64,000 bases of DNA from Acholoe squamosa (taxonomy: Eukaryota > Annelida > Polychaeta > Phyllodocida > Polynoidae), in contig OX439045.1 of assembly GCA_949317995.1 (NCBI GenBank), positions 7,683,674 through 7,747,673 of the forward strand. The letters run 5' to 3'. The position numbers were made by a program, and so were the translations under genes. Below the pieces are notes generated by a model that saw only the letters and a list, made by a program, of their open reading frames with translations, was not told the origin of the DNA and made no database searches. Shown one piece after another: positions 1 to 11,319 of the stretch. Positions within the stretch are counted from its first letter, which is position 1; every line of letters starts with the position of its first letter.

Positions 1-9
1 CCCAGGGGG

Positions 10-96
10 AATGGGAGCCCTTGCCATCGTGGCTCCTAATTATAAATCAAAGTTATTCCTACAAAGAGCAAGTGAAGCTCAATCATCACACTGGCA
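10..96. repeat. Dispersed repeat fragment (GGGAGCC family)
   Basis: The stretch around ATGGGAGCCCTTGCCATC and GGCTCCTAATTATAA is matched imperfectly by 2437-2530, and the TTTTTGATGGGAGCC core recurs near 3433 and 3988. This marks an old dispersed repeat with no coding content seen. The boundaries are approximate. Confidence 0.45.
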
Positions 97-102
97 GTCT
101 TA

Positions 103-419
103 GGGAGTGGTCATTATTTATCAACAGGGGGGGGATGGTGGGTTTGAGGGGGGGGCGTAAAAATTTTAGACCCCTCCCGAGGGGGGGGCTAAAAAGATTT
201 TGACCCCTCTTGAGGGGGGGCTAAAAAGATTTACCCTCTTTTGAGCAAAAAAGCCCGTGCACTACTATAGCTCAAAGAGGGGTGCGAAAATTCTCTGTGC
301 CTCTGGTTTGGGGGGGCGCAAAAAGTTTTGACAGTCGTCAAGGGGGGGAGTAAAAAATTTCCGCACGTCCGCGCGGAAACCCACCACCCGCCCCCTGTTG
401 ATAAATAATGACCACTCCC
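103..419. mobile_element. MITE, GGGAGTGG-type, copy 1
   Basis: The terminal inverted repeats begin GGGAGTGGTCATTATTTATC and end with the complement (GATAAATAATGACCACTCCC). They are flanked by TTA on both sides (100-102 and 420-422). The interior is G-runs on one side and C-runs on the other, so the element folds on itself, and there is no ORF of note. A 3-bp TTA/TAA target duplication with GGG ends is typical of PIF/Harbinger-type MITEs; that assignment is inference. About ten related copies lie in this window. Confidence 0.8.
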
Positions 420-454
420 TTATCCCACCTCTAATAAGTGAGGCTCCTGACTGT

Positions 455-630
455 GATGTCCAGTAGCGGATCCAGGACCTGGAAGAGGAGGGGGCGTGGC
501 CCAAACGGAGGGGGTGCCACCCCTATTTTTGAGCAAATCTTGGTGTCCAAAACATGTAAATAAACTCTTAAGAACTGGGGAAAAGGGGGATGCACGTGCC
601 CCCACCCCCCTCCCCTGAATCCGCCCCTGA
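455..630. mobile_element. Possible small MITE with CAG..GCGGAT ends
   Basis: CAGTAGCGGATCCAGG on the left is imperfectly complementary to CCTGAATCCGCCCCTG on the right. The intervening sequence is G-rich then C-rich. The ends resemble hAT-like MITE termini, but I could not find a clear 8-bp target duplication. Confidence 0.35.
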
Positions 631-949
631 GATCGTAATCTACTTCCTTAAATGCTATCAAGTAAACTATCCCATGCACCCTAGTTAAATACCCACTAAT
701 TTAGACTATGGTGTACATGATGTCATCAGCCCATTCCCTGCTTGGAACACTTTGTGTGCCTGGCCAGTAGATGTCAGGCTGGAGGGGAAGGGGGATTAGG
801 CCCGGCATAGCTAGCCCCCCTTTAATTGTGTCTTAGTCAGGAGTAAACTGGAATAGTCATTACGTCCGTATCTCGGTATTGTAAGGTGGCACCGACTGGC
901 TGACTATGCGTACACTATGCCAGTTGTTAACGGTTGTTAACCCACAATT
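631..949. other. No gene recognised
   Basis: Non-repetitive AT-moderate DNA. The open frames are short and show no splice-site or domain support. Confidence 0.4.
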
Positions 950-1290
950 ACTGAATGGTTATTGGCAAATGGCAATTGGCAAGCTACAAGTGACAATTGG
1001 CAATTGGCAAATGGCAAATGAGAATAACAATTGGCAAATGGCAAGACGTAAGTGGCAACTGGCAATTGGCAACTGGCAAATGAAAATAACAATCAGCAAG
1101 TGGCAAGACGTAAGTGGCAATTAGCAAATCGCAACTGGCAAATGACAATAACTTTAAATAACAATCGGCAACTGGTAAGACGTAAGTATCAATTGACAAC
1201 TGGCAACTGGCAAATGCCAATAACTTTGAATAACAATCGGCAACTGGCAAGACGTAAGTATCAATTGGCAATTGGCAAATGACAAATAAC
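950..1290. repeat. Degenerate minisatellite (GGCAAxTGGCAA)
   Basis: Many short direct repeats of GGCAATTGGCAA and GGCAAATGGCAA are organised in larger units marked by AAGACGTAAGT at about 1043, 1104, 1177 and 1249, a spacing of 61-73 bp. The open frames on both strands here are a by-product of the repeat. Confidence 0.8.
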
Positions 1291-1407
1291 AAATGGGAAC
1301 TGGGATGTCGCACTGGCCTTCCATAGGTGTGGGTACAACCAGGTCGTTTGTGTCATCAAAACCATAATCTCGTAATTTGCTACTTTTTATAGCGTATCAT
1401 AGTCCTT

Positions 1408-2384
1408 AGTGGTGGTTCCAAACGTCACCGTAAGGTGTCGGTTGAGTTCCTCCCTGCTCTGGCTAGGCTGTTCTGGAAAGTCTCTCAGCGGTCATGGCAG
1501 ACAAATGACTTAAAACAGGCCTGTCCATCTCTCACTATGCCTATGTAGTGACGGATGTTAAAGAACCATTACCTCGGTAAATGTGTAGGGGCGTGCTTTC
1601 TATCTTCCAATAGATTCAGTCACCATCATCCCCCCTCCCCATTAGACTAGGGTCCAGGCAAATACGCCACAAGGGTAATCTCACTTCGGTGTGGATGCAA
1701 CCCGCGGGACCTCTCACCCTTGAGTGTCAGCCGTAAGGAAGGCACGAGGGGAGATAAAATTCGAGCAGTTAACTGTTAGGCCGGGAGGCGTGGCGCAGTC
1801 GGTAGCGCGTCCACTCACGGGCCGTAAGGTCGTGGGTTCGGTTCCCGGCCCCCGGCCGGAGCACAGTGGCGGTTCCAAACATCGCCGTAAGGTGTCGTTT
1901 GAGTTCCTCCCTGCTCTGGCTAGGCTGTGCTGGAAAGTCTCTCGGCGGTCATGGCAGACAAATGACTTAAAACAGGCCTGTCCATCTCTCACTATGCCTA
2001 TGTAGTGACGGATGTTAAAGAACCATTGCCTCAGTAAAAGTGTAGGGGCATGCTTTCTATCTTCCCATAGATTCGGTCACCATCATCCCCCTCCCCCACT
2101 AGACTAGGGTCCGGGCAAAAATGCCACAAGGGTAATCTCACTTTGGTGTGGATACAACCCACGGGACCTCTCACCCTTGAGTGTCAGCCGTAAGGAAGGC
2201 ACAAGGTGAGATAAAAATTCAATCAATCAATTAACTGTTAACTAGGGTCCGGGCACAACGCCACAAGGGTAATCTCACTTCGGTGTGGATACAACCCGCG
2301 GGACCTCTCACCCTTGAGTGTTGGCCGTAAGGAAGGCACGAGGTGAGATAAAATTCGAGCAGCAGTTAACTGTTAGACTTGCAG
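1408..2384 (+). mobile_element. tRNA-derived SINE array (about 2.3 units)
   Basis: One full unit (about 1778-2240) runs from a tRNA-like head through a conserved body (GTGGCGGTTCCAAACATCGC, then a segment containing TGACGGATGTTAAAGAACC) to a tail ending GTTAACTGTTA. It is preceded by a head-less copy of the same body (about 1408-1777) and followed by a partial 3' piece (about 2241-2384). The near-identical bodies in direct orientation show tandem insertion or duplication. No protein is encoded; RNA polymerase III transcription from the head is expected for an intact copy. Confidence 0.75.
1785..1855 (+). repeat. tRNA-like SINE head
   Basis: GTGGCGCAGTCGGTAGCGC fits an RNA polymerase III A box and GGGTTCGGTTCCC fits a B box, at roughly tRNA spacing. 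It is attached to the SINE body, so I treat it as a SINE promoter rather than a functional tRNA gene. Confidence 0.7.
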
Positions 2385-2973
2385 GCCCCTTCGGGGCCTA
2401 CCAAACTACCTATAATAGGATTATTATGAATTTTTTATGGGAGCCTTTAATGCCATCTTGGCTCCTAACTATAACTCAAAGATACTCCCACCGGCACCCA
2501 GTGGAGCCGAACCACGACACTGTAGACGTCTCAGCCATGGAGGGGCTTCCCTAGCCCACTTAAAAGGATCTACTTTACCTCTTTACCAGTGCCTGCGGCG
2601 CTGCTCGCACGAAAAGAAGTGGCGCCACCACGTGCCAAAAGCATTGCAACTCTGTACTTGTCAACAACTTCTACTGTTTTCTTATTCACTGGGTCACTTT
2701 CGCTGGTTGCTATCAGATAGAGTGTGAGTGGCCAACTACAGGAACATCCCATGTCAAAGCCGACGACTTCCGGGATAGCCATTTTGGATAAGTAGTGCAA
2801 CTATCCCCTCAGATGTGTGTGGTGCACATATGCGCAGGCACCGACATATTCCCCTGTGAGATTGTGTAATTTACTTCTCGCCATGAATATGACCTTAGCT
2901 GTCAGAATCTATTATTCACTTTATTACTCACTCAGCCATGGAAATACTTTTTGACTATATTTTAATGTAGTAA
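2385..2973. other. No gene recognised; contains a dispersed-repeat copy
   Basis: It includes a hairpin around GGCCCCTTCGGGGCC (near 2384) and, at 2437-2530, a copy of the repeat seen at 10-96. Open frames up to 96 codons show no recognisable domain. Confidence 0.4.
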
Positions 2974-3293
2974 GGGAGTGATCATTTTTTAACAACAGGG
3001 GGGGCTGGTGGGTTTGCGCGCAGAGGTGTGAAAATAATTTCGACCCCCCCCCCCTCTCGAGGGGGTAAAATTTTTTCAACCCCCCCATAAGGGACAAAAA
3101 TCGCGCGCAAACGTCCCCTTTTAGCCTATAGTAACGCGTGGGGTTTTCCACTGAAAACAGATGAAATTATTTTGACCCCCCATCAGAGGTGTTGAAAAAA
3201 TTCTGACCCCCCGGTCAAGGGGGTGAAAAAATTCTGACCTCCCCTCAAACCCACCAGCCCCCCCACCCCTGTTGTTAAAAAATGATCACTCCC
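2974..3293. mobile_element. MITE, GGGAGTGATC variant, copy 2
   Basis: GGGAGTGATCATTTTTTAAC opens the element and its complement closes it. TAA flanks both ends (2971-2973 and 3294-3296). It is the same family as 103-419 but belongs to the GTGATC/TTAACAAC subfamily. Confidence 0.8.
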
Positions 3294-3746
3294 TAATGTA
3301 GCATGCCTTACCTGGTATCTCCCTGAGGTATTGGGAGCAACCTTGATTTATGACATATAACAAAATACCTGGGGGCCTTAGCCAGTTTGGCCTGTCCAGA
3401 TGTAAATCCTGATGCTAGGATTCCAGTAGAGATTTTTGATGGGAGCCATTGCTCTTAGTTTTAAAACAAAGACATTTCAATGGGCAGCAGAGGATATAGG
3501 GCCCTGTTGGAGCCAAGGCCATGGCATAGGTCATGGCTTTTATACGTTACCAAATGTTAGGTGTGGCTTATGAAATAGTTGACACATCGACTACAGAGTG
3601 CTGATACATGTAACACCAGTCTATCTGTGTCAAAACCAAAATATGGAAGTTGGCTCTTTTGTACAATCCAGCCCTTGCTCCTGAAACAGTTAATACTGAG
3701 AGTAGGAACCAAGGCCTACCTAAATGGCAAATGACCTCTTCAATAA
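3294..3746. other. No gene recognised
   Basis: Only a short GATGGGAGCC dispersed-repeat fragment near 3433 is visible. No supported ORF. Confidence 0.4.
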
Positions 3747-3972
3747 GGGAGTGGTCATAATATATCAACAGGGGGGGTGGGGTTTGAGGGGGGGGCTTCA
3801 AAATTTCAGACCCCTCCTAAGGGGGGGATAAAAAGAAATTGACTCCTCTTGAGGGGGGCTTAAAGAATTTACCCTCTTTTTAGCTAAAAACCAAAAGCCT
3901 GCGCGCTACTATATATCAAAGAGGGGTGCAAAAGATCTCTGCGACCCCTGTTGATAAATAATGACCACTCCC
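3747..3972. mobile_element. MITE, GGGAGTGGTC-type, copy 3
   Basis: GGGAGTGGTCATAATATATC at the left is complementary to TGATAAATAATGACCACTCCC at the right. It is shorter than copy 1 through internal loss. The flanks are TAA on the left and TTA on the right, so the target duplication is not perfect. Confidence 0.75.
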
Positions 3973-4376
3973 TTAAGAGGATTACGAATTTTTGATGGAA
4001 GCCAACTAATTAGGCTGCTATGTGTGAATCAAAAACAAATCAAAACGCCCCACCTAGCAGGAGATCTCTGTTTTTTTCTGTTCTTTTATTTTCTATTTAT
4101 TCTAGAAATGATAATGCCCAAAAGCAAAACCTTGCCCCCAAGATGACTTCTAACCTCTAGAGGGTTTTTGGATCCATTACACCCTCAAATTAGACTGTAG
4201 AGGGTTATCATCGTTATGATTGATATAACATCTCTAATTGCTAAAACTTCAGATCTACCAATAAAAGTACTTCTTTAAGAAAGAAAATGACCTAAGTTCA
4301 GTAGGTGAATTAAGAATTGGGCAGTGAAAAATGGGTTGTGTCAAGCCGGTGTGGGAAATAGCCTTCTCTGTATGCT
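3973..4376. other. No gene recognised
   Basis: AT-rich sequence. An open frame at 3961-4146 has a hydrophobic run from T-rich DNA but no gene context. Confidence 0.35.
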
Positions 4377-4886
4377 CACAATGATCTCCTCCAATGGGAG
4401 CCACCGACACAAAACAATGACCATATCATAATTAGTCATATTAAATTACAGGACAGATAATTTATACTGCCGGTTCACTAACACCACTCATATAAGTCAA
4501 CCAATTAATTCAGCGTTGGTCAGTTCAATTCTGCAATGCTTGAATGACGCACCAATGCAGTGCTCGCTGACAAGTTACTCACCAGCACTGCATAAGTGCA
4601 TCATGATGGCAAAGGAAAATCTGAGTGTCAAGCCATTAATAGGCCCACTGCGGTAGGAAATGTGTATTCTCTAGCCACACCCCCACCATGCCAAGAGTAG
4701 CCATTCTTACACCTTCAAGAATTATTTTTCCAATGATATTTCAAAATGGCATAACTGCAGGAACATGTTTTGCAGCCGCATGAATATTCTTGCAGCAATG
4801 AGAGTATTCTTGCGGGAGCAAGAATATTTGCAAAGATATTCTTGCTTGTTATGTGTCGGTGGCTCCCATTGGAGGAGATCATTGTG
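4377..4886. mobile_element. Non-autonomous element with about 33-bp inverted ends
   Basis: CACAATGATCTCCTCCAATG continuing into GGGAGCCACCGACAC at the left is repeated as an exact reverse complement at the right end (about 4853-4886). The 510-bp interior has repeated ATTCTTGC motifs near 4740-4850 and no credible ORF. No target duplication was seen, so the class is open. The CCACCGACAC motif recurs near 7352, suggesting other copies. Confidence 0.65.
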
Positions 4887-5468
4887 TTTGACAAATGAAG
4901 CCAATAAAGCTTTACACCAACAACAACATCAAAGTTTTAGGCAAGCATGATGCATGAAAATGCCCAATCCGGCCCCAGCTCGACCACTAGCGTGAGTCGT
5001 CTCTGGCGACCAGCGTTTATGGGTAAAAGCAGTTCTGGCCGCTGGTTGCTGTAGTGGTAAAATGTAGGCAGGTACCTTGCCTAGTAATATTCCCCAGAAA
5101 ATAGGGACCCACAATCCCCAAACACGAGAAAGAGTATTCCCTGAATCCCGACCGTACGAGACTGGAAAATGCCCTGTAGGCTGTTTCACCACGTTTGACT
5201 AATGAATATGGACGTTTGTTTTTGCAAATTATATGGATGTCCATATTTTGATGCTTTTAGTGCTATACAGGTTTTAGGAGCATAACATTTATTTACCCTT
5301 CCAGAGGCGGAATAAAGAATTCTGTCCTCTATTTTGGCTCATAGAGGCATTTCCAGCCACAGTGAAGAAACCCTTGGTTTCACCAAACCCATTTCTGAGT
5401 CCAGAGCAATTTGGAAGGAAGACGGCAGCTCTGCATATGCTCTGTGTGTATGGTGTATTTTACCTTTA
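4887..5468. other. No gene recognised
   Basis: Contains an 87-codon open frame on the minus strand (4929-5192) with no recognisable domain or splice context. Confidence 0.35.
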
Positions 5469-5646
5469 GGGAGTGGTCATTTATTTAAAAACGGGGGGGG
5501 GTGAGTTAGGGGGGACAAAAAAATTTCAGACCCCTCGTAGGGGGACAAAAAAGATTTCGCCACTTTTGAGCAAAAAAGCCCTACGCTCTACTAAAGAATT
5601 AAAGGGGATGACGGAAAGATTTCGGACCCCTCAGAGGAACCCTCCC
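5469..5646. mobile_element. MITE, GGGAGTGGTC-type, truncated copy 4
   Basis: The left end GGGAGTGGTCATTTATTT follows TTA and the GGGGG-rich interior matches the family. The right end survives only as CCCTCCCTTA. Confidence 0.6.
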
Positions 5647-6188
5647 TTACAGAAGCGTGCAGTCATACACATTGTATACTTGATACATCTATACCCATGT
5701 AAGGCTCAGCTATTAAAACAAGGATGCAGCCTTGCTGCACATTGTAGGATGAGGTTATCTCAGATTTTTACGTCATACACGTCACAATTTTAAACTACTG
5801 ATCAGTATCAAAGTGACCAATATGGGACTCCAGGTGACCCTTATATGCAAGGTGCACATTATGCACTATTACCATAGTTTACAGGAACGAAGACCATAGG
5901 AAACAAGAAGACTTGGGTAGGGTTCTGTTAAGTTACCAAGAACCAAAGGTAACTATATGAAACTAGTTATTGCTGTACAATGACACACATACGTATTATT
6001 CATGGGAATCAATCAATCGGTCCGCTTGGTGACTATTTCCTTTAGTTATAGGTCAGGTGTGTTCCTTTGCGGTCCCTTCTCCTATGAATAATGTATTAGC
6101 ACCTCGGCACCTTGAATACTGTGTCATAAGATTAAAGATAAAACATATAAATTGTGCTATCTACATGCTGAAAACTTGCCTTTAAGCT
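5647..6188. other. No gene recognised
   Basis: Unique-looking AT-rich DNA without supported coding or structural signal. Confidence 0.4.
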
Positions 6189-6530
6189 TCTCTTAAAGTG
6201 ACACAGTCCGACTTTTTTTTCATTTTTCAAATCCTATTCAAATGTGTTCCATGCACTGTAATAACATCATATTTAGTGTTAACCATATGTTGGTATCTTC
6301 AGCTCATATAGGCTTAGAAAGGGGGTCCCATGGGCCTATCCATAGGCATTTTACAGTGTATTTCCAATGGGTAGATGCACTCCAAAACTAGGAAATTGGG
6401 TATAAATCTAACAATTCCTTCAAATATGAGCTTGATTATGGGTTAGGAGAGCAAATGTTAACACCCTGGTTCATTTTTGAGAAGATCTATTTTTGAGGCC
6501 CAACCATCTGACTATAGGGAGGTTTAGCAA
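6189..6530. mobile_element. Dispersed element, copy A (partner at 28168-28535)
   Basis: It shares a collinear sequence of about 340 bp with 28168-28535, including GTTGGTATCT, GGGGGTCCCAT, TTTTACAGTGTATTTCCAAT and GGTTCATTTTTGAGAAGAT. The left end CTTAAAGTGACACAGTCCGA is complementary to the right end of the other copy. Here the right end is disturbed by the adjoining 123-bp MITE. No ORF. Confidence 0.65.
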
Positions 6531-6637
6531 CCACTACGCACGTTACCCGTAGCTCATTTAACGCAGACGTAGCAATGCTGTAGGTATGCTGTACGTCTGC
6601 GTTAAATTGCCCACGTAGTGTTTGCTAAACCTGCCTA
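6515..6637. mobile_element. Palindromic MITE, 123 bp, copy 1
   Basis: TAGGGAGGTTTAGCA on the left pairs with TGCTAAACCTGCCTA on the right, and the middle (ACGCAGACGTA ... TACGTCTGCGT) is also self-complementary. A second copy of the same length lies at 7210-7332. Confidence 0.75.
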
Positions 6638-7209
6638 ATGCTACTGTAACTTGAAGTCATCAGTAGCAGTATGGTTGCCAATGGTAACTCCTGCCACCAA
6701 CACCCCCCCCCCCACCAAGAAGAAAAATGAATTTTGAAAATATGGCACTACTACTACTTATTCAAGCCCTGCTGGCTTTACAGCTAAATACCTTAGATGT
6801 GAATGTGGTATTCAAATTTCATTCCATAACACTGTTTAAATGAAAAGAAATTGAAAAAGAACATTATTATTCCATACACATTCCAAAGGAATGAAAGTAT
6901 CCTATAATGGAATGAATTTGATAAAGGCATTTTCTCTGGTCATAATGGTGTGTGATACTACTACGATTTTATCAGTTAATCTTGTCAGTCAATCGGCGTG
7001 ATGAACTGAAACTTATTGGCCTTTAAAGGGTTAAAGAGCTTAATTAAGTCATGAAGCAATGGATATGTCTATGGTGAAAAGGGCCAAAAGGAGAATATCT
7101 TTTAAAGAAGCTACACAAACTTGCATAATGTAGTACTATTTTAGTATTTGCATTGTTGTAATACAAGTCAACTGTGGCATTAATAGACTATGTATAACAA
7201 ACTTAACAT
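6638..7209. other. No gene recognised
   Basis: A segment near 6645-6690 (AACTTGAAGTCATCAGTAG) recurs at 12663-12706, so it is part of a further dispersed repeat. No coding support. Confidence 0.35.
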
Positions 7210-7332
7210 TAGGCAGGTTTAGCAACCACGACGTATGTCACCCATTCCTGATTTTACGTAGACGTACCAATGTTGTAGGTATGCTGTATGTCTGTGTTAT
7301 TTTGGCCACCTAGTAGATGCTAAACGTCCCTA
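7210..7332. mobile_element. Palindromic MITE, 123 bp, copy 2
   Basis: TTAGGCAGGTTTAGCAACC opens it and TGCTAAACGTCCCTA closes it. Length and internal order match the copy at 6515-6637, with scattered substitutions. Confidence 0.7.
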
Positions 7333-7553
7333 CTATATAACGTGTTCAGCCACCGACACCAGTGAAAACTGAGGCCTGTACGTTTTTATTGTGTTACATA
7401 AATTGTATACATATTCCTGCATTACATATATATTCTTACATTTGACACAAGAAAATAATCATAACTCACTTCATGTCAAACGTTTATATTCCTGCAGCAG
7501 CTGTTAATGTTGTCATTTGTCTGGTATTGTTTATCATATGCAGATAGTTTGGG

Positions 7554-7616
7554 GAATGGAACCCCCGTCTCCACATCTGCAGACGGGTCTCAAACTGCTA
7601 GACCACAGCTCCTTGC
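7554..7616 (-). repeat. tRNA-like sequence (SINE head or tRNA relic)
   Basis: On the minus strand TGTGGTCTAGCAGTTTGAGA fits an A box and GGGGGTTCCATTCCC fits a B box, at tRNA-like spacing. The stems are imperfect, so I read it as a relic. Confidence 0.5.
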
Positions 7617-7794
7617 CAACTGGATTGGTATGATACGCGAGGCGTTCGGGTAGCGGTTTTCTTACAATAGGCAATGCATTGTGGGATGGGCCCAGCAAAT
7701 CCTAGTGAACATGAGTCATGCTGGGTGAGGAATGTGTGAGTACATTGAGTGATGACGAATAATGTCATTTTGTGTGATACAATGTCAACTCTCA

Positions 7795-8250
7795 CTCAGC
7801 TTGACAAACCTTCACTTACTTCAGTGAGACCTGAGAGAGCATGCGTCAACATGTGTCAATACTTGTCAACTCTCACACCGCTTCACATGTCTTCACTCAT
7901 TTCCATAAAGATGTGAGGGGAACTGGGTGAGCAAGTGTCAACATGTGTCAATACTTGTCAACTCTCACACAGCTTCACATGTCTTCACTCATTTCCATAA
8001 AGATGTGAGGGGAACTGGGTGAGCAAATGTCAACATGTGTCAATACTTGTCAACTCTGACCCAACCTCACATGTCTTCACTCATTTCCATAAGGATGTGA
8101 TGGGAACTGGGTGAGCATTCGTCAATACTTGTCAACTCTCAGGCAGGTTCACATGTCTTCACTTACTTCAATAAAGATGTGAGGGGACCAGGGTGAGCAC
8201 ATGTCAACATGTGTCAATACTTGTCAACTCTCACCTAGCATGACATTTCT
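7795..8250. repeat. 92-bp tandem repeat, about 5 copies
   Basis: ACTTGTCAACTCTCAC recurs at about 7861, 7953, 8045, 8127 and 8219, so the unit is 92 bp with one 10-bp shorter copy. Each unit includes CACATGTCTTCACTCATTTCC and GATGTGAGGGGAACTGGGTG. Confidence 0.85.
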
Positions 8251-9399
8251 TCACCAAGCCTTCAACAATAAGAGGCTATGGAAACTGTATGGATTCTCAT
8301 GGCTTCTACTTTGCAGAGTGGGCCTATTGAGTAAATGTCAATATGAGAATTTATGTTTCACAGAGCAAGTTCCTTTCTTTCATGGCATGAAATACATATG
8401 AATCAGGAACATAATGATAGCCAAGTATATGTGATTTAGTGCATACATTAGACATAATAGCTCATTTGTTTTGTCTATGGGACATAGCACTGAATTGAAA
8501 TTGCATATGTTTTACATGACATCTAAATATCTGTTTGTCCTGGTTTGATGGGATATGAAGGTTTAATGTCTACTGATCAGCTAGGTCACAGCTGATTAGA
8601 GCAAATATACAGGAACTCTTCATAGGCTGGTTAAAAAACTCTGTATTGAGTGATAATAGGGGCAGATACTTTGTCCAACATTAGCATGACAGACTGTGTG
8701 AGGAGATGTGAGCATGCGTCAAGATTCGCCAACTCTCACCCACCATGACAGAACTTCACACACAATGACACATTATGTACTATTCTATGTTTTGATTGGT
8801 CCATTTCAAATTTCCCTCCCGTTCCTTTGTTCTCCTCCTGCTTTCAAAACAGTCAGGCAGAGGCAGCCATGGAGAACATCTTGTGGTAGGTGGTCACACA
8901 GTTCTAGATTGATTTGACTTGAAATCCTATGTGATAAGCATTTATACAGTAACACATTGATATTATCTACAATCCCTGAACATCTATCTTGTTGCTGAAT
9001 TCAGCTATTTGTCTCAACACCCCAAATTAATGTAGAACTTTCTATGTGAGCAAGGCTCAGGGAAATTCTGGGGGATTCAGGCTGCCATATGGGAGTGGTC
9101 ATTGTTTATCAACTTGGATGTGAGTGGGTGGTCAAAATTAGATTGCTGCTGTTTGTTTATGACCATTTCTTATCATTTCAACAGGCATTCTCAAGACTGA
9201 TACAAGGAAAATTCAACTCACACAGCTGACAGAATATCTATCCATTTTCAAGCAAAGTGGGCAACACATGACATGCAGAGGAGAGATATCTTCAATGGGA
9301 ACCAGCATGAACAGCTGAATTGATGTTAATTAAGTTATTAAATATCAGAAATCCACAACTACCTGCAACCCCCCCCCCTGCCTATCCCCCACCCACAAA
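8251..9399. other. No gene recognised
   Basis: Unique sequence with a short GTCAA/GACA-rich outlier of the neighbouring repeat near 8700-8775 and one isolated MITE-like end near 9090 (GGGAGTGGTCATTGTTTATC). No supported ORF. Confidence 0.4.
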
Positions 9400-9670
9400 T
9401 TAGTCTGTGTGTCAATATATATGTGATACTGTGTCATGACCCATGTGTCAGTGTGTGTGATAATGTGTTATGACACATGATGTCATCATGTGTCATTGTT
9501 GGTGAAGGTTCACGCATGTTGACTCAACTTCACAAATTGGGTTGGGATGTTCACGCATGCGTCACATCTTGTCATGGTCCTTGATCACCCATGCGTCAAG
9601 TCCTAAGAGCGCATGGGGTGAGGTGGGCGCAGCATGACAAAAGTTGACACAGATTTGCTGGGGGGTGACC
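9400..9670. repeat. GTCA-rich degenerate repeat
   Basis: Dense TGTGTCA, ATGACACAT and CATGCGTCA words. The composition mirrors, partly in inverted orientation, the repeat around 7.8-8.8 kb. No coding content. Confidence 0.5.
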
Positions 9671-10024
9671 TTGAACGCTAACTACACCACCTCAGCTGGT
9701 TCCCTCCACCCCCTTCCACCCCAGCCAGGTCTGGCTAGGTACCAGTCCTTAACTATGCTTGGGAGTGTAGTAAGTTGACTCAGGGATCAACATTGACCCA
9801 CATGGGGAGGACCAATAGGGGGTGGCCTTACAAACCAGCATTGATCCCTCGGCTGTACTCTGAACACCTCGACACATAGAGGGGAGGGGCACCTACTAGT
9901 GAACTGGGCACTGGGGTTGATACACATGGCAGGGACCTAACCCCTAGAATAGTTTTTGAAAGCTTTGATTGCCGAAAGTTGTTTTTTTTTATAAAATTTT
10001 GTTAAGGAAAAACCAACATTGTAC

Positions 10025-10175
10025 CGGGGTACAGTTGGGACTTCGGACTACAGGGAACGTACCGCTCTGCTGTCCAGGGAGACCAACTAATTCTATGTCA
10101 TTGAACAGTCTAATGGCGTTACAGCAATAACAATCCGGATGGATGGGAGTGGGAGTGGGAGCAACAGTGAGGATG
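10025..10175 (-). CDS. Probable exon 3 of secreted cysteine-containing protein gene
   Basis: Read on the minus strand, an open segment of 50 codons follows an acceptor (GAAATAG|C) and ends at a possible donor (CCCCG|GTACAA). It contains a Thr-Pro run, then a C-Y-C-C cluster, N-x-[ST] sites and C-T-P, so it looks extracellular. It enters in phase 2, whereas the best donor of exon 2 (10254) gives phase 1; a donor 4 bp further on (GA|GTGTGA) would restore phase. I do not recognise the domain. Confidence 0.4.
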
Positions 10176-10254
10176 CTATTTCAGCTAAAACTTGTTAAAA
10201 CTACCCAAACATCCTAATTCATTTAAGTAAAGATTAAAAATAACTCACACTCAC

Positions 10255-10953
10255 CATATGTAAACCACAAACCAATGTTTCCAGCTTCATAGTTATTCAG
10301 GTTGCCAGATGTAGCTATCGCACCACATCCACCGAAATGGGCTCCTGGTTAAACTTAAACTTGGATGGCATCCCAATATTCACAGTATCCTGTACTAGAT
10401 TAGTAGTCATGCAGTTAGACAGAAATCCAGCATTATTTTTATCCCTAGTGAGAGCCTCTGGGAAAAAATGCAAAGTAGCTATTTGGGTTTGCATCACAGT
10501 TCCAGAAGTCGCAGATGACACCATTCAACTGAAAGCCCTGCCTTGAGCGTATATGAGGTTCAGTATTTGTGAGGATGCCAAGAAAGAGGTAGACAAGTTG
10601 TTCAACTGCATTTCTTGGAGTTGCAAAGTTAGTGTTGTTACTTTGGATGACTGTTAAATCTTCACCATCGATCCTCCGAAGGTCTCCCCTGTATGTCTGC
10701 CACACTGTGGATGGTTCCCCATCATTGCTTGGTGCTTGGATGAAAAATGTGAGAGCCACTCTGTTCAAATCTATATCAAGTTGACTAAAGTTGATACTGA
10801 CATCATTAACAGCATCCTTACTGAGGTACATGAGGCCTTCATTTGTAGTAGCTGAGTACCAACACCAGGCATTGTACGAGGCACCAGATGACGTATACAG
10901 CACCTTCTCACCACTGTTATAGTCTCCTGATGCAAATGCCTCTTGGCAATTAG
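10255..10953 (-). CDS. Exon 2 of secreted protein gene, with two compensating frameshifts
   Basis: The exon starts after TCTCTCTGTAG and ends before GTGAGTGTGAG. Its first reading frame encodes about 165 residues, starting ANCQEAFASGDYNSGEK and reaching a TAG at 10445-10447. From about 10480 the neighbouring frame becomes protein-like (FFPEALTRDKNNAG ... QEPISVDVV). From about 10330 the original frame resumes (ATSGNLNNYEAGNIGLWF) and runs to the donor. The switches fit a +1 change in a T6/C3 run near 10470 and a -1 change near 10335. Total length (699 bp) keeps the overall phase. Either sequence errors or a recently damaged gene would explain this. No family recognised. Confidence 0.6.
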
Positions 10954-11319
10954 CTACAGAGAGATTTAGATATTAAACATATCTGCAGCTTTTCATTTGG
11001 TGTTATGAAATATAGAGTTATGAAATGTAGAGTTACCATTAAATTACACTTCTATCATGGCTTAATGTAACTAATATCCAAAGATGTACAGAAGGCAGTA
11101 TCAGATATTCTAATCAGTTTCATCAAAATCTTTTCTCACGAATATCTTCATTCTTCATTTATTGTTACATGAAAAACCATGATAAATAGAACAGTTTCAT
11201 AGGCTAAATGACTAAAAGCTATTTATGAAGAAAAAGAAAATTACCTAAAACTGGTTTTTAACTCTTATAGTATCAGAAGATTTCCTAGATTGTAACTTAT
11301 AAATGAAAAAAAAAACTAC